From: Deltaproteobacteria bacterium
Lineage (GTDB): Bacteria; Desulfobacterota; UBA8473
Reading direction: 5' to 3'
Assembly: GCA_030623035.1 (NCBI GenBank)
Contig: JAUXFK010000021.1
Location: forward strand, 1 to 18,780
Length of the DNA stretch: 18,780 bases
The stretch's first letter is position 1, and the number at the start of each line of letters is the position of its first letter. The notes below the pieces were generated by a model. That model was given only the letters and a program-made list of their open reading frames with translations. It ran no database searches and was not told the origin of the DNA. The position numbers were made by a program, and so were the translations under genes. Below are positions 1 to 7,465 of the stretch, in pieces.

Positions 1-151
1 CGTGCAACTGTTTGAACATCAAAGTGAGTTAAGAAAGAACAGGGGGAAAACCTCGTTGTTCTAGGATGTTAATCGTTCCAAAGCTTATCGGCTGAATTTA
101 ATAGCTGAATACTGTTCTTTCTTTATGCTCTCTTAGATGCGAGTTCTGCAC
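1..151. repeat. Inverted-repeat element at the left edge
   Basis: Two arms of about 41 bp face each other. The inner ends match closely: TTAAGAAAGAACAG at 29-42 against CTGTTCTTTCTTTA at 112-125, 13 of 14 complementary. The outer ends match as CGTGCA(G)AACT-type sequence at 1-9 and 142-151. The middle of the arms is diverged. This resembles a decayed MITE or insertion-sequence remnant, and the left end may be cut by the window edge. No coding sequence is visible in it. Confidence 0.4.
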
Positions 152-381
152 GGGTTAAAATTTGATTGCCGTTGAAGCTTGACCAGTGCTTTCTGTTTCA
201 TAAGATTATAATAACACAATATTAGCAATATCTGTACCGTTTTTTATTATCATCATAAGTGGCTAATATTAAATGCTTTTTGTCACAACCCATCTCTTAA
301 TAACAGCCCAAGTGGAAAACTATTTCCTACAAAGTCTAAAAAAAGAGTAAAAACATGTAATACTTTCCACACCTTTTTAGA

Positions 382-415
382 GGATAAGACTCTTCTTATC
401 CATTATGTCCTTTTT
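382..415 (+). terminator. Possible weak intrinsic terminator
   Basis: A perfect 8-bp stem (GGATAAGA at 382-389, TCTTATCC at 394-401) closes a 4-base loop. A T-rich run (TTTTTAT) begins only about nine bases after the stem, so the terminator geometry is poor. It might end transcription arriving from outside the left edge. It could equally be an incidental hairpin. Confidence 0.25.
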
Positions 416-624
416 ATCCAGATTTGTTATTTTGAAGGGGTAGTGTTTCGATTTGCAAATGCAGTGAGGTGTTTTAACGCAATAGCCAGGAGTCATTTCT
501 CAATTCGTACTATGCGTTTCCGTTTTCTAATGAGCCTCCCAGAAGTCAAAAAGCCTGCTTCGTGTTGTGGAAAAGGGAATTTTTCTATGTAAATATATTC
601 TGTAGAGCCCAGTCGTTTTTTATC

Positions 625-653
625 TTGACATAGAATCCTACGATATGTAAAGT
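625..653 (+). promoter_or_regulatory. Possible sigma70 promoter for the regulator
   Basis: A perfect -35 box (TTGACA, 625-630) lies 17 bp before a 4-of-6 match to the -10 box (TAAAGT, 648-653). This would start transcription near 660 and leave a leader of roughly 200 bases before the regulator start at 865. A second TATAAT at 667-672 has no -35 partner at normal spacing. In AT-rich DNA such matches arise by chance. Confidence 0.35.
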
Positions 654-864
654 AAACCGTAAAGTGTATAATAAATAAACATAGACCCTGCCCTTCAAAG
701 GTTACTGCCGAGATCCCTTATTGCTTTTTCCAAAACCTGGATTGCTACTTTTCCGCTGAATTCACCCTGAGAAACGAAGGATTGGAATCTATGCACAAAA
801 GTCCTTTTATCACCATCCATAAGGATTCTTTCCTGGGCGGAAACCCGTTAAAGATTGACACGAA

Positions 865-2304
865 ATGGTTGATACATATCCGTTAATGCAAAGAGAATTA
901 CTCAAGAAGCTACAGTTAAATGGGTTGATAATTCATATACTTGATCATGTTTATGACGGTATAATTATCGCTTCTAAAGACACTACAGTAGTCTATGTCA
1001 ACCCAGCTTATGCCAGGATTTTAGGGATTTCGCCTGAGAAGCTAATCGGACAGAAGCTTTCTTTGATTGAACCAAATGCAAAAGCACTTAGCGTATTCAA
1101 AGACGGCAAGCCAATTATCGACAAACACTCGTATATCGAGACCCTAAAAGCAGAGGTAAGGTTCACTTCATTGCCTCTGCCCTCTAGCAAAGAGATTTAC
1201 GGAGTCATAACCATCCTTACGAGTATAAGATGGAATGAGAACGAGCCGAAAGGAGTAAATTATGAGCAACTCGTAACTGAGTATTTGACAGACGAGCTGT
1301 TACTGAGAGAGCCGTTGCCCCCTGAATTCGATGCACTAACAGGCAATGACAAGGAATTTAAGAAATCATTGCATAGAGCCAATAGGGCTTCAAAGACGGA
1401 TCTCCCTATCCTGATGAGAGGGGATAGTGGTACAGGAAAAGAACTATTGGCACAGGCGATATGCAAGGTCAGTAACAGAAGCCAGTATCCCATTGTTGAG
1501 ATCAACTGTGCTGCAATCCCTGATACGCTTTTAGAGGCGGAGTTATTTGGTTATGAAAAGGGGGCATTCACTGGGGCCAACCAGCAGGGAAAGAGGGGCC
1601 TATTCGAAGTAGCCAATAATGGCACGATTTTCCTCGATGAAATAGGGGATATCAGCCTGTCTATGCAGGCAAAACTACTGAGAGTATTGCAGCAAAGTGA
1701 GTTCAAGAGACTTGGAGGAATTAAAAATATCAAAGTTAATGTAAGGGTTATTTCAGCCACGAATAAGAACCTTGAGGAACTTTTACGGAAAGGGGGATTC
1801 AGAGAAGACATCTACTATAGATTAAATACAATATCTATTAGTTTACCTCCCCTTTGTCAGAGGGGATCCGATATAGAGCTTCTAATAGAACATTTTGTCG
1901 AGTTATTTAACGAAAAATACCACAAAGAAATCAAATTATCGAAACGGACGATCCAACTGTTGAAGGCCTATAGTTGGCCTGGAAACGTACGCGAGCTTAA
2001 GAACGTTATTGAATATGCCATCATTATGACGGATACAGATATCGTAAAACAGGAACATCTCCCTCAGTACCTCGTAACCAATAAAGACGAAAATAGGACA
2101 GAATTATTTTCCGGTTTGTCTTATAACACAAACGATCAAGAGGGGGCCTTTTTGGAAAGAATCCTGAAATCGATAGAGGCAGAGGCGATTAAACAGGCCA
2201 TTGAAAGAACAAGAAATAAGACGGAAGCCATCAGGCTCTTAGGAATGAGCAGGAGGGCCTTTTATTATAAACTGAGGAAGTACAACGAGGAAGGATTGGG
2301 TTAG
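865..2304 (+). CDS. Sigma54-dependent activator, PAS-AAA+-Fis type
   Basis: Activator for RNA polymerase carrying sigma54, 479 residues. An N-terminal PAS-type sensor domain spans roughly residues 20-125 and would bind the inducing ligand. There is no phosphoacceptor receiver domain, so ligand sensing is more likely than two-component control. The AAA+ domain (about 158-395) has Walker A G186-D-S-G-T-G-K192, the sigma54-contact loop GAFTGA at 233-238, and Walker B with D258-E259. A Fis-type helix-turn-helix ends the protein (about 440-473, core TEAIRLLGMSRRAFYYKL). All diagnostic motifs are intact. ATG 865 has no good ribosome-binding site; ATG 886 (residue 8) is an alternative and costs no domain. 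It sits upstream of candidate enhancer palindromes and a sigma54 promoter on the same strand, so it is very likely the pathway-specific activator of the genes downstream. Confidence 0.93.
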   Translation: MVDTYPLMQRELLKKLQLNGLIIHILDHVYDGIIIASKDTTVVYVNPAYARILGISPEKLIGQKLSLIEPNAKALSVFKDGKPIIDKHSYIETLKAEVRFTSLPLPSSKEIYGVITILTSIRWNENEPKGVNYEQLVTEYLTDELLLREPLPPEFDALTGNDKEFKKSLHRANRASKTDLPILMRGDSGTGKELLAQAICKVSNRSQYPIVEINCAAIPDTLLEAELFGYEKGAFTGANQQGKRGLFEVANNGTIFLDEIGDISLSMQAKLLRVLQQSEFKRLGGIKNIKVNVRVISATNKNLEELLRKGGFREDIYYRLNTISISLPPLCQRGSDIELLIEHFVELFNEKYHKEIKLSKRTIQLLKAYSWPGNVRELKNVIEYAIIMTDTDIVKQEHLPQYLVTNKDENRTELFSGLSYNTNDQEGAFLERILKSIEAEAIKQAIERTRNKTEAIRLLGMSRRAFYYKLRKYNEEGLG

Positions 2305-2332
2305 CGTGCAGTTGTTAGATCATTTTGCAGCC

Positions 2333-2359
2333 CATATTGTATACATCCTATACAATATG
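2333..2359. promoter_or_regulatory. Candidate enhancer palindrome 1
   Basis: A perfect inverted repeat with 11-bp arms (CATATTGTATA at 2333-2343, TATACAATATG at 2349-2359) around the 5-bp spacer CATCC. Its centre is about 258 bp upstream of the sigma54 promoter. The Fis-type HTH of the adjacent activator would be expected to bind such a dyad as a dimer. The assignment to this activator is inferred from position. Confidence 0.6.
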
Positions 2360-2450
2360 TAAAGACCCTTACGTATCCCCAAAGACCCTATCCCCATAAA
2401 AACTATCCATTTAGCAGTCCTATCGATCCATTCATTCGATCAGTCGAAAG

Positions 2451-2475
2451 ACATTGTATACTATTTATACACCAT
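2451..2475. promoter_or_regulatory. Candidate enhancer palindrome 2
   Basis: A second, imperfect copy of the same dyad: ACATTGTATA, spacer CTATT, then TATACACCAT. The left arm matches palindrome 1 at 9 of 10 positions and the right arm at 8 of 10, with the same 5-bp spacer. Its centre is about 141 bp upstream of the sigma54 promoter, a usual enhancer distance. A further half-site (TGTACAAT, 2525-2532) lies nearer the promoter. Two copies of one palindrome in one gap support a shared regulator. Confidence 0.5.
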
Positions 2476-2596
2476 GATACCTTGAAATAATCCATTGCGC
2501 AACAAAGGCAGCCCTTTTGTATTTTGTACAATGCCTCGAATATCAACATACTGGTGCGATATCTGGATAGTCGACAAGGAAACTTTTTGATAGGTA

Positions 2597-2611
2597 TGGC
2601 ACTAAAATTGC
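2597..2611 (+). promoter_or_regulatory. Sigma54 (-24/-12) promoter
   Basis: TGGCAC (2597-2602), five bases, then TTGC (2608-2611). This reproduces the consensus TGGCAC-N5-TTGC, with the invariant GG and GC dinucleotides separated by exactly 10 bp. Transcription should start near 2623, about 36 bases before the first structural ATG at 2659. The GAFTGA-type activator gene and the palindromes just upstream make this the main promoter of the cluster. Confidence 0.87.
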
Positions 2612-2658
2612 TGAGCCTTGTATGTTAGATAATTCTATCAGTTTACAATGGATTGGTT

Positions 2659-3525
2659 ATGAAGAGTGAAGTACAAATCGTTGAGGTAGCGCCCTGGGAG
2701 GGACTCCAATGCGAAACGAAGTACATAGCGGTTGATAAAAAGGTTGAACTCATCAAGAGGATTTCTCAATCCGGGATAAAGAGAATCATCGCCACAAGCT
2801 TTGCCCATCCCAGGTTTTTCCCTCAGTTTGTTGATTCCGAGCAGGTCATGAGCAGCTTGAACTGTGTTACGGATACAACCTATCTTGCGGCTGTTCCCAA
2901 TGAGATTGGATGTAGGCGGGCGCTGGCTTCGGGGGTTAAGGAAATCGCTGTTTGGGTTTCAAGTAGCGAAACCCATAATGTAAAGAGCTTAAAAACATCC
3001 ATAGCCAATACCATGAAGGAGATACAACTTATCAGTAAGATATGCAAAGAGAATAACGTTAGAATCCGCTCGATGATCGCAACAGCCTTTGGTTGTATAT
3101 ACGAGGGTGAAATACCGGTTGCGGTTGTGCAAGAGATAGCTTTAAGGCTAAATAAGCTGGGATGTGATGAGGTCTGTTTGACAGATACGCATGGCGTAGC
3201 AAATCCCAAAGAGGTAAGAGAAAGGATTAGGCATTTAAGAAGAGAACTTCCTCATATAACCTTTGGAGTACATTTCCATGACATCAGGGGGATGGGAATG
3301 GCAAATGTATTCGTAGCCTTTGAAGAAGGAATACGCATATTTGATGCTGCTATAGGTGGCATTGGGGCAGCACCGGACATGCTGAGCGGTTCATTGGATT
3401 GCCCCACTGAAGATTTGGTGTTAATGTTTGAAGAAATAGGTGTATCTACGGGTATTGAGTTGAATAAGTTATCTTCTTGTACTGATCTTGCTGAAGAGAT
3501 TATTGGAAGGAAACTAAGAAAATAG
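2659..3525 (+). CDS. Divergent HMG-CoA-lyase-like (DRE-TIM) protein
   Basis: A 288-residue TIM-barrel protein of the DRE-TIM metallolyase family, closest by eye to 3-hydroxy-3-methylglutaryl-CoA lyase, which splits a branched hydroxyacyl-CoA into acetyl-CoA and a keto product. The fold is clear from VEVAPWEGLQ, ATSFAHPRFFPQ, the second metal motif HFHD (H205, H207) and the C-terminal CPTEDLVLM. Key lyase residues differ: the Arg-Asp of PRDGLQ is W13-E14, the Glu before the ATSF motif is lost, and the catalytic Cys of the GGCP loop aligns with A238. It is therefore unlikely to be a standard HMG-CoA lyase and may act on another substrate or by another mechanism. ATG 2659 is chosen; an in-frame TTG at 2653 is possible, and both have weak ribosome-binding sites. 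It is the first gene after the sigma54 promoter. Confidence 0.8.
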   Translation: MKSEVQIVEVAPWEGLQCETKYIAVDKKVELIKRISQSGIKRIIATSFAHPRFFPQFVDSEQVMSSLNCVTDTTYLAAVPNEIGCRRALASGVKEIAVWVSSSETHNVKSLKTSIANTMKEIQLISKICKENNVRIRSMIATAFGCIYEGEIPVAVVQEIALRLNKLGCDEVCLTDTHGVANPKEVRERIRHLRRELPHITFGVHFHDIRGMGMANVFVAFEEGIRIFDAAIGGIGAAPDMLSGSLDCPTEDLVLMFEEIGVSTGIELNKLSSCTDLAEEIIGRKLRK

Positions 3526-3565
3526 TCATGCTCTTACGAATTCAACGTTAAGGAGGGTTATCATT

Positions 3566-4705
3566 ATGGAAGAGGTCTTAAGAAGGTTTACAGAGGTTTC
3601 AACCGATCCTTATACCAGTTTAACAAAGTGGAAAGAGCAAACGGGTAAAAAAATCATTGGCTCTTTTCCCATGCGTATTCCGGAAGAAATCATCCATGCT
3701 TCCGGTATGCTGCCTGTAGTTATGTGGAGGGGCAACGAGGCAGTTACAATGGGACATTCCTATGTACATAACTTCAATTGTGGTTTGACCAGAAGTTTCA
3801 TCGATGATGCAGTGAGGGACAAACTGACTTTTATGGATGGTATGATATTCTGCCGATCGTGTCTTCAGGCTGAGGAGATACCCTCCACCATAGAGTTGAA
3901 TGCCCCTCCTCGCCATTTCCTCTATCTGTATCTTCCACCTCTCTATCCTGGTAGCGCTTTTCGGGATTTTTTTATACACGAGATGAAAAGGATGAAGGAG
4001 AGTTTAGAGGAATGGAGCGGGCAGGAGATCACCAAAGAATCCCTCGAGAACAGCATTGCAATCTACGACAAGAATCGTTCTCTTTTAAAGAAGGTGTACG
4101 AACTGAGGAAGAAGAAACCAGGGACGATCAAGGCAAGGGAGATGCTTGCTATAGTTCACTCCAGTATGTTAATGGACAAAGAGGAGCATAGCAGATTGCT
4201 TGAGAGTCTCCTGCCTGAGCTGGAAGGGAGAAAGGAGATCACAGATGATAAGATCAGTGTAATCATAGCCGGTGCTCTTTGCCAGACCCCCCATACAGCT
4301 ATCCTTGATTTAATCGAAGAGGCAGGGATGGTAATCGTCGATGACGACATATATATCGGTTCCAGGTACTTTGCCAATGAAATTCATTCAAGCGGTGACC
4401 CTTTAGAAGCACTTGCCGACCGTAACATGAAGAAATTACCACCAGATCCGACAATGGGGGATTGGAAAACCCTCTGGACAGACTATATGGTTGATAAAGT
4501 CAGAGAGAACAAGGTTCAGGGAATAATCACTTTACTTATCAAGTACTGTCCTCCCCACTTATGCTATTATCCTGATATAAGAAGGAGGTTCGTCGAAGAA
4601 GGTATCCCGGAGATAATGCTGGAGGTAGAGCATGAGGTCGTAAGTATAGAGCAGATAAGAACCAGGCTTATGGCTTTTATTGAAGTTATCAGAGGAGGTG
4701 TTTAA
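3566..4705 (+). CDS. BcrC/HgdB-like reductase-dehydratase subunit, pair 1
   Basis: A 379-residue subunit of the benzoyl-CoA reductase / 2-hydroxyacyl-CoA dehydratase family. These are iron-sulfur proteins that receive a low-potential electron from an ATP-driven activase to reduce an aromatic ring or eliminate water by radical chemistry. The N-terminal signature is close to BcrC (GSFPMRIPEEIIHASGMLPV, residues 32-51). Candidate [4Fe-4S] ligands are C72, C96 or C99, and C328 in KYCPPHLCYYPD. Length and gene order (379 aa, then 421 aa) follow bcrC-bcrB rather than the larger-subunit-first order usual for hgdAB and fldBC. A strong ribosome-binding site (AAGGAGGG) precedes ATG 3566. It is paralogous to the gene at 13857, roughly half identical by eye. 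No activase gene is in the window, so reductase versus dehydratase cannot be settled. Confidence 0.85.
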   Translation: MEEVLRRFTEVSTDPYTSLTKWKEQTGKKIIGSFPMRIPEEIIHASGMLPVVMWRGNEAVTMGHSYVHNFNCGLTRSFIDDAVRDKLTFMDGMIFCRSCLQAEEIPSTIELNAPPRHFLYLYLPPLYPGSAFRDFFIHEMKRMKESLEEWSGQEITKESLENSIAIYDKNRSLLKKVYELRKKKPGTIKAREMLAIVHSSMLMDKEEHSRLLESLLPELEGRKEITDDKISVIIAGALCQTPHTAILDLIEEAGMVIVDDDIYIGSRYFANEIHSSGDPLEALADRNMKKLPPDPTMGDWKTLWTDYMVDKVRENKVQGIITLLIKYCPPHLCYYPDIRRRFVEEGIPEIMLEVEHEVVSIEQIRTRLMAFIEVIRGGV

Positions 4706-5971
4706 ATGGCACAAGAATTTAAGATAGACAGATTGGAGACAACAAGGTTGATCGGCCCGATGGTTGATAAACACTGGAAGGGATTGAGGACAGCAAAGGA
4801 AAGGGGGGAGAAGGTCGCATGGTGTTCCGGTGTCCCTTTTATATTTGCATATGCCATGGATATGAAATGCCACTTTATGGCAGGGTATTCTGCATATTGT
4901 GCCGGAAGAAAGGCCGGGGAACATGTCCTTGAAATTGCCGAGAAAACCGGTGAACTTCAAGATACCTGTTCCTATCACAGACTCCATATGGGAATGGCAG
5001 AGGCGGTAAAGAGAGGATACGATGTGAGAGAGGATGTTATCCTTCCGATACCCGATTTGATGATCGCCGGTCGAGTCTGTCCAGAGATGTCTCACTATGC
5101 TGAGGCCCTGTATCGCAAATTCGGAATCGATGTTGTTGGCATAGACCTGATAACACCTTACCAGGAATCTGACTATCCATTTTTAGAGAAGTACCTTGAA
5201 CAGCAGTTCAGAGAGATCCTTATTCCCAAAATGGAAAAGGTATGTGGTAAACCCTTTAACTATGACCGAATGAGCGAGATACTCACTGTACTCAAAAAAA
5301 CCGCAACCATACGTAACGAGTGTCTGGAGTATTTCAAAAAGGTTCCATCCCCCTGGACATTATGGGATTATGGGGTCAGTCTGGCGCCTGTAATATATCT
5401 AATGGGTAACCCAGAGAGCATACCGTATTATGAGAAGCTCAAGGCAGAGCTCGAAGAGCGGTCCAAAAACAACATATCTGCGATTGTTCCGGAAGAGAAA
5501 CACAGGGTTTTCTGGGATGGGTGGCTTCCCTGGGGTTTTCTGGGGCATTTCAGCCGAAAGATAACGAGCTATGGAGCCAATCCCATCTCTGGAAGGTATC
5601 CGTGGGAAATGTTTCCCAGACCGGATCTTATTGAACCTGAGCCGGACCCTGTCAAAACCTATGTGAAGGCTCTTTACTCTGGGGGTATGCTTGGAAATAA
5701 TATGGCAAAACCCGGATTATCTCTGGTCAGTGAGATCATACCGGAATACCATATCGATGGGTTAATCTTCTTTACTGCGAAAAGCTGCAGAATCTGGAAG
5801 AGTCAACTGACGATAATGGAAAAGATGGAGAGAAAGTACGGCATACCTGGGGTAACCCTTGAAGCAGACATGGCCGATTCGAAGATGTTCTCCGAGGCCC
5901 AGATAGATACCAGGCTGAACGCATTCTTTGAGGTGCTTGAGGCAAGGAAAGAGAAGAGGAGATGGGTATAG
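4706..5971 (+). CDS. BcrB-like reductase-dehydratase subunit, pair 1
   Basis: A 421-residue partner subunit of the same family. Its ATG follows the stop of the upstream gene with no gap, and the ribosome-binding site (GAGGAGG) lies inside that gene's end, so the two are translationally coupled. Conserved features are the TCSYHRLHMGM segment with C88, GRVCPEMSHYAE with C125, and AKSCRIW with C361, which are likely [4Fe-4S] ligands. The C-terminal TLEADMADSKMFSEAQIDTRLNAF resembles the end of BcrB/FldB-type subunits. Together with the 3566 product it should form the heterodimer that holds the substrate between two clusters. Its paralogue is at 14999, with nearly collinear cysteines. The substrate is unknown. 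Confidence 0.85.
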   Translation: MAQEFKIDRLETTRLIGPMVDKHWKGLRTAKERGEKVAWCSGVPFIFAYAMDMKCHFMAGYSAYCAGRKAGEHVLEIAEKTGELQDTCSYHRLHMGMAEAVKRGYDVREDVILPIPDLMIAGRVCPEMSHYAEALYRKFGIDVVGIDLITPYQESDYPFLEKYLEQQFREILIPKMEKVCGKPFNYDRMSEILTVLKKTATIRNECLEYFKKVPSPWTLWDYGVSLAPVIYLMGNPESIPYYEKLKAELEERSKNNISAIVPEEKHRVFWDGWLPWGFLGHFSRKITSYGANPISGRYPWEMFPRPDLIEPEPDPVKTYVKALYSGGMLGNNMAKPGLSLVSEIIPEYHIDGLIFFTAKSCRIWKSQLTIMEKMERKYGIPGVTLEADMADSKMFSEAQIDTRLNAFFEVLEARKEKRRWV

Positions 5972-6016
5972 AATAAATGGCGATATCAGATCAAATAACA
6001 AAGGAGGATAAGATAT

Positions 6017-7159
6017 ATGCCTTTTCAACTTACTGAAGAGCAGGAGATGTTTCGAAAGTCTTTGAGGAATTTTCTAGAAGAGAAAGTAGCTCCAAAGGCT
6101 GCTGGAATTGATAAAAGCGATGAATTTCCAGGTGATATATATAAGACCCTGAGTGAGATTGGTGTCCAGGCCGTGTTTTTCCCCGAAGAGTACGGTGGAT
6201 CCGGAGGGGATCTTTTGACCTGCTGTTTAACTACTGAAGAGATATGCAGGGTAAGTGGTACTATGGCTGTCCTCACAGGCCCCCCTTTATCTCTGGCGTC
6301 AGCTGCCTTTAGATTGGCTGGTACTCACGAACAGAAGACAAGGTATCTCCCAAAACTGGCAAGCGGCGAGTGGATCTATGCTATAGCCATTACTGAACCG
6401 GATGCAGGGTCTGACGTCTCTGCAATAAGAACAACTGCTGTACTTAAAGGTGATCATTATATCTTAAATGGTACAAAACGTTTTCATTCCATTGGAGACC
6501 AGGCTGATGTAACCACGGTCTACGCAAAGACCGATATGAGCAAAGGGACAAAGGGGATCAGCACATTTATTGTGGAAAAGGGAGCTCCTGGCCGGATTAT
6601 CTCTAAGAAGGAAGAGATGATGGGAATAAGGGGCATTGCCTCATGCGAGGTGATCTTTGAGGACTGCCGGATTCCCGGGGAAAACCTTCTCGGTAAAGAG
6701 GGCGATGGATTTAAAGATGTTATGTACACCCTGGATGAGAGCCGCCCGATAGTGGCTGCCATGGGTGTAGGGTTGGCCCAGGGTGCCCTCGATTATGCAG
6801 TAAGTTACGCAAAGCAAAGGGTACAGTTTGGAAAACCAATCTGTGAATTTCAAGGGATCCAGTTTATGCTGGCGGATATGGCAACCCAGATTGAGGCATC
6901 GAGATATCTGGTTTATAGAGCGGCTCATATTGCATTGAATCGTGATAAAGAGAGCATAATGCTTGCCTCTATGGCAAAATATTTCAGCAGTGACATGGCT
7001 ATGAAGGTTACCACAGACGCAGTTCAGGTTCTTGGAGGGTATGGGTATACAAACGATTACCCTGTGGAAAGGATGATGAGAGACGCAAAGTGTTTTCAGA
7101 TATTTGAGGGAACCAACCAGATTCAGAGGGTTGTGGTGGCAAGGTCTTTGCTGAAATAG
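6017..7159 (+). CDS. Acyl-CoA dehydrogenase 1
   Basis: A 380-residue FAD-dependent acyl-CoA dehydrogenase of normal length, introducing an alpha,beta double bond into an acyl-CoA and passing electrons to ETF. It has the N-terminal helical domain (FQLTEEQEMFRKSLRNFLEE), the middle beta-domain signature (AIAITEPDAGSDVSAIRT), the RVQFGKPI FAD/dimer motif and the C-terminal GGYGYTNDYPVERMMRDAK. The catalytic base is E364 in FEGTNQIQR. A strong AAGGAGG site lies before ATG 6017, 45 bp after the BcrB-like gene. A similar enzyme is encoded at 10774, suggesting two dehydrogenation steps or two chain types. No etfAB is in the window. Confidence 0.93.
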   Translation: MPFQLTEEQEMFRKSLRNFLEEKVAPKAAGIDKSDEFPGDIYKTLSEIGVQAVFFPEEYGGSGGDLLTCCLTTEEICRVSGTMAVLTGPPLSLASAAFRLAGTHEQKTRYLPKLASGEWIYAIAITEPDAGSDVSAIRTTAVLKGDHYILNGTKRFHSIGDQADVTTVYAKTDMSKGTKGISTFIVEKGAPGRIISKKEEMMGIRGIASCEVIFEDCRIPGENLLGKEGDGFKDVMYTLDESRPIVAAMGVGLAQGALDYAVSYAKQRVQFGKPICEFQGIQFMLADMATQIEASRYLVYRAAHIALNRDKESIMLASMAKYFSSDMAMKVTTDAVQVLGGYGYTNDYPVERMMRDAKCFQIFEGTNQIQRVVVARSLLK

Positions 7160-7184
7160 ACCTGTGAAAGGGGTATGAGGTATT

Positions 7185-7304
7185 ATGCCCATTGAATCGT
7201 TGGACTGTATACCCGGGGTGTATATCTCTTTATGAGTTGGCCTGGTATGCGATGCGGTATGGGGTCGAAGTTTATCATAGAAGATTTAGTACCCTGGTTA
7301 ACTG
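7185..7304 (+). pseudogene. Possible gene remnant before a repeat
   Basis: After the dehydrogenase stop, a purine-rich stretch (GAAAGGGG, 7167-7174) precedes ATG 7185, which opens only 16 codons (MPIESLDCIPGVYISL). Its stop overlaps a second ATG at 7232 (ATGA), which opens a short frame containing KFIIEDLVPWLTG before it runs into the repeat at 7305. Protein-like composition split over two frames and cut by a repeat suggests a decayed gene, but I recognise no family. It may simply be spacer. A TTG-initiated 90-codon frame over the same region is less likely still. Confidence 0.2.
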
Positions 7305-7420
7305 GTGTCCATCCAGAAATGAGCAATTTTGTTCAAGGTCAAGGAATGCGAAGATTTTAACCGCCCCGGAGAAATATGGCTTCGCATTTAACAGGGCAAG
7401 CAGGAATATATTACATACTT
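7305..7420 (+). repeat. MITE-like repeat, copy A (right end decayed)
   Basis: It begins with GTGTCCATCCAGAAAT, the terminal repeat also found at 8510. Positions 7332-7364 match the complement of 18748-18780 at 32 of 33 bases. Copy A has about 35 extra bases after 7364, then resumes recognisable similarity (AGGAATATATT) and fades after about 7420, without the terminal TTTATGGATGGACAC. An internal hairpin (AATGCGAAG at 7345-7353, CTTCGCATT at 7380-7388) surrounds the extra segment. It sits in the 306-bp gap between the dehydrogenase and SDR genes and encodes nothing recognisable. Confidence 0.7.
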
Positions 7421-7465
7421 GGTTGAATCTTAAAGTCAATTATCAAAAAGAAAGGAGGAATTAAG

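Larger units (their letters stand above)
152..864. other. Non-coding leader before the regulator gene
   Basis: About 700 bp of AT-rich sequence with no convincing open reading frame on either strand. The only structures I can support are the stem-loop at 382-401 and the promoter-like sequence at 625-653. No tRNA, riboswitch or second repeat family was recognised. A leader this long before a regulator could hold further regulatory sites that I cannot identify. Confidence 0.5.

Noticed and set aside
4559..5095. A 178-codon minus-strand frame
   Set aside because: It is antisense to the conserved BcrC-like and BcrB-like genes, with no start context and no family similarity. The other long minus-strand frames (for example 6641-7192 and 14454-14930) were rejected for the same reason.
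3566..5971. Naming the first pair as benzoyl-CoA reductase (bcrCB)
   Set aside because: Family membership and order fit, but dehydratases share the same fold and cysteines, and the ATPase subunits are missing, so a specific name is not justified.
7192..7464. A 90-codon + strand frame starting with TTG
   Set aside because: No ribosome-binding site, unusual start, no recognisable family, and its second half reads through the MITE-like repeat at 7305.
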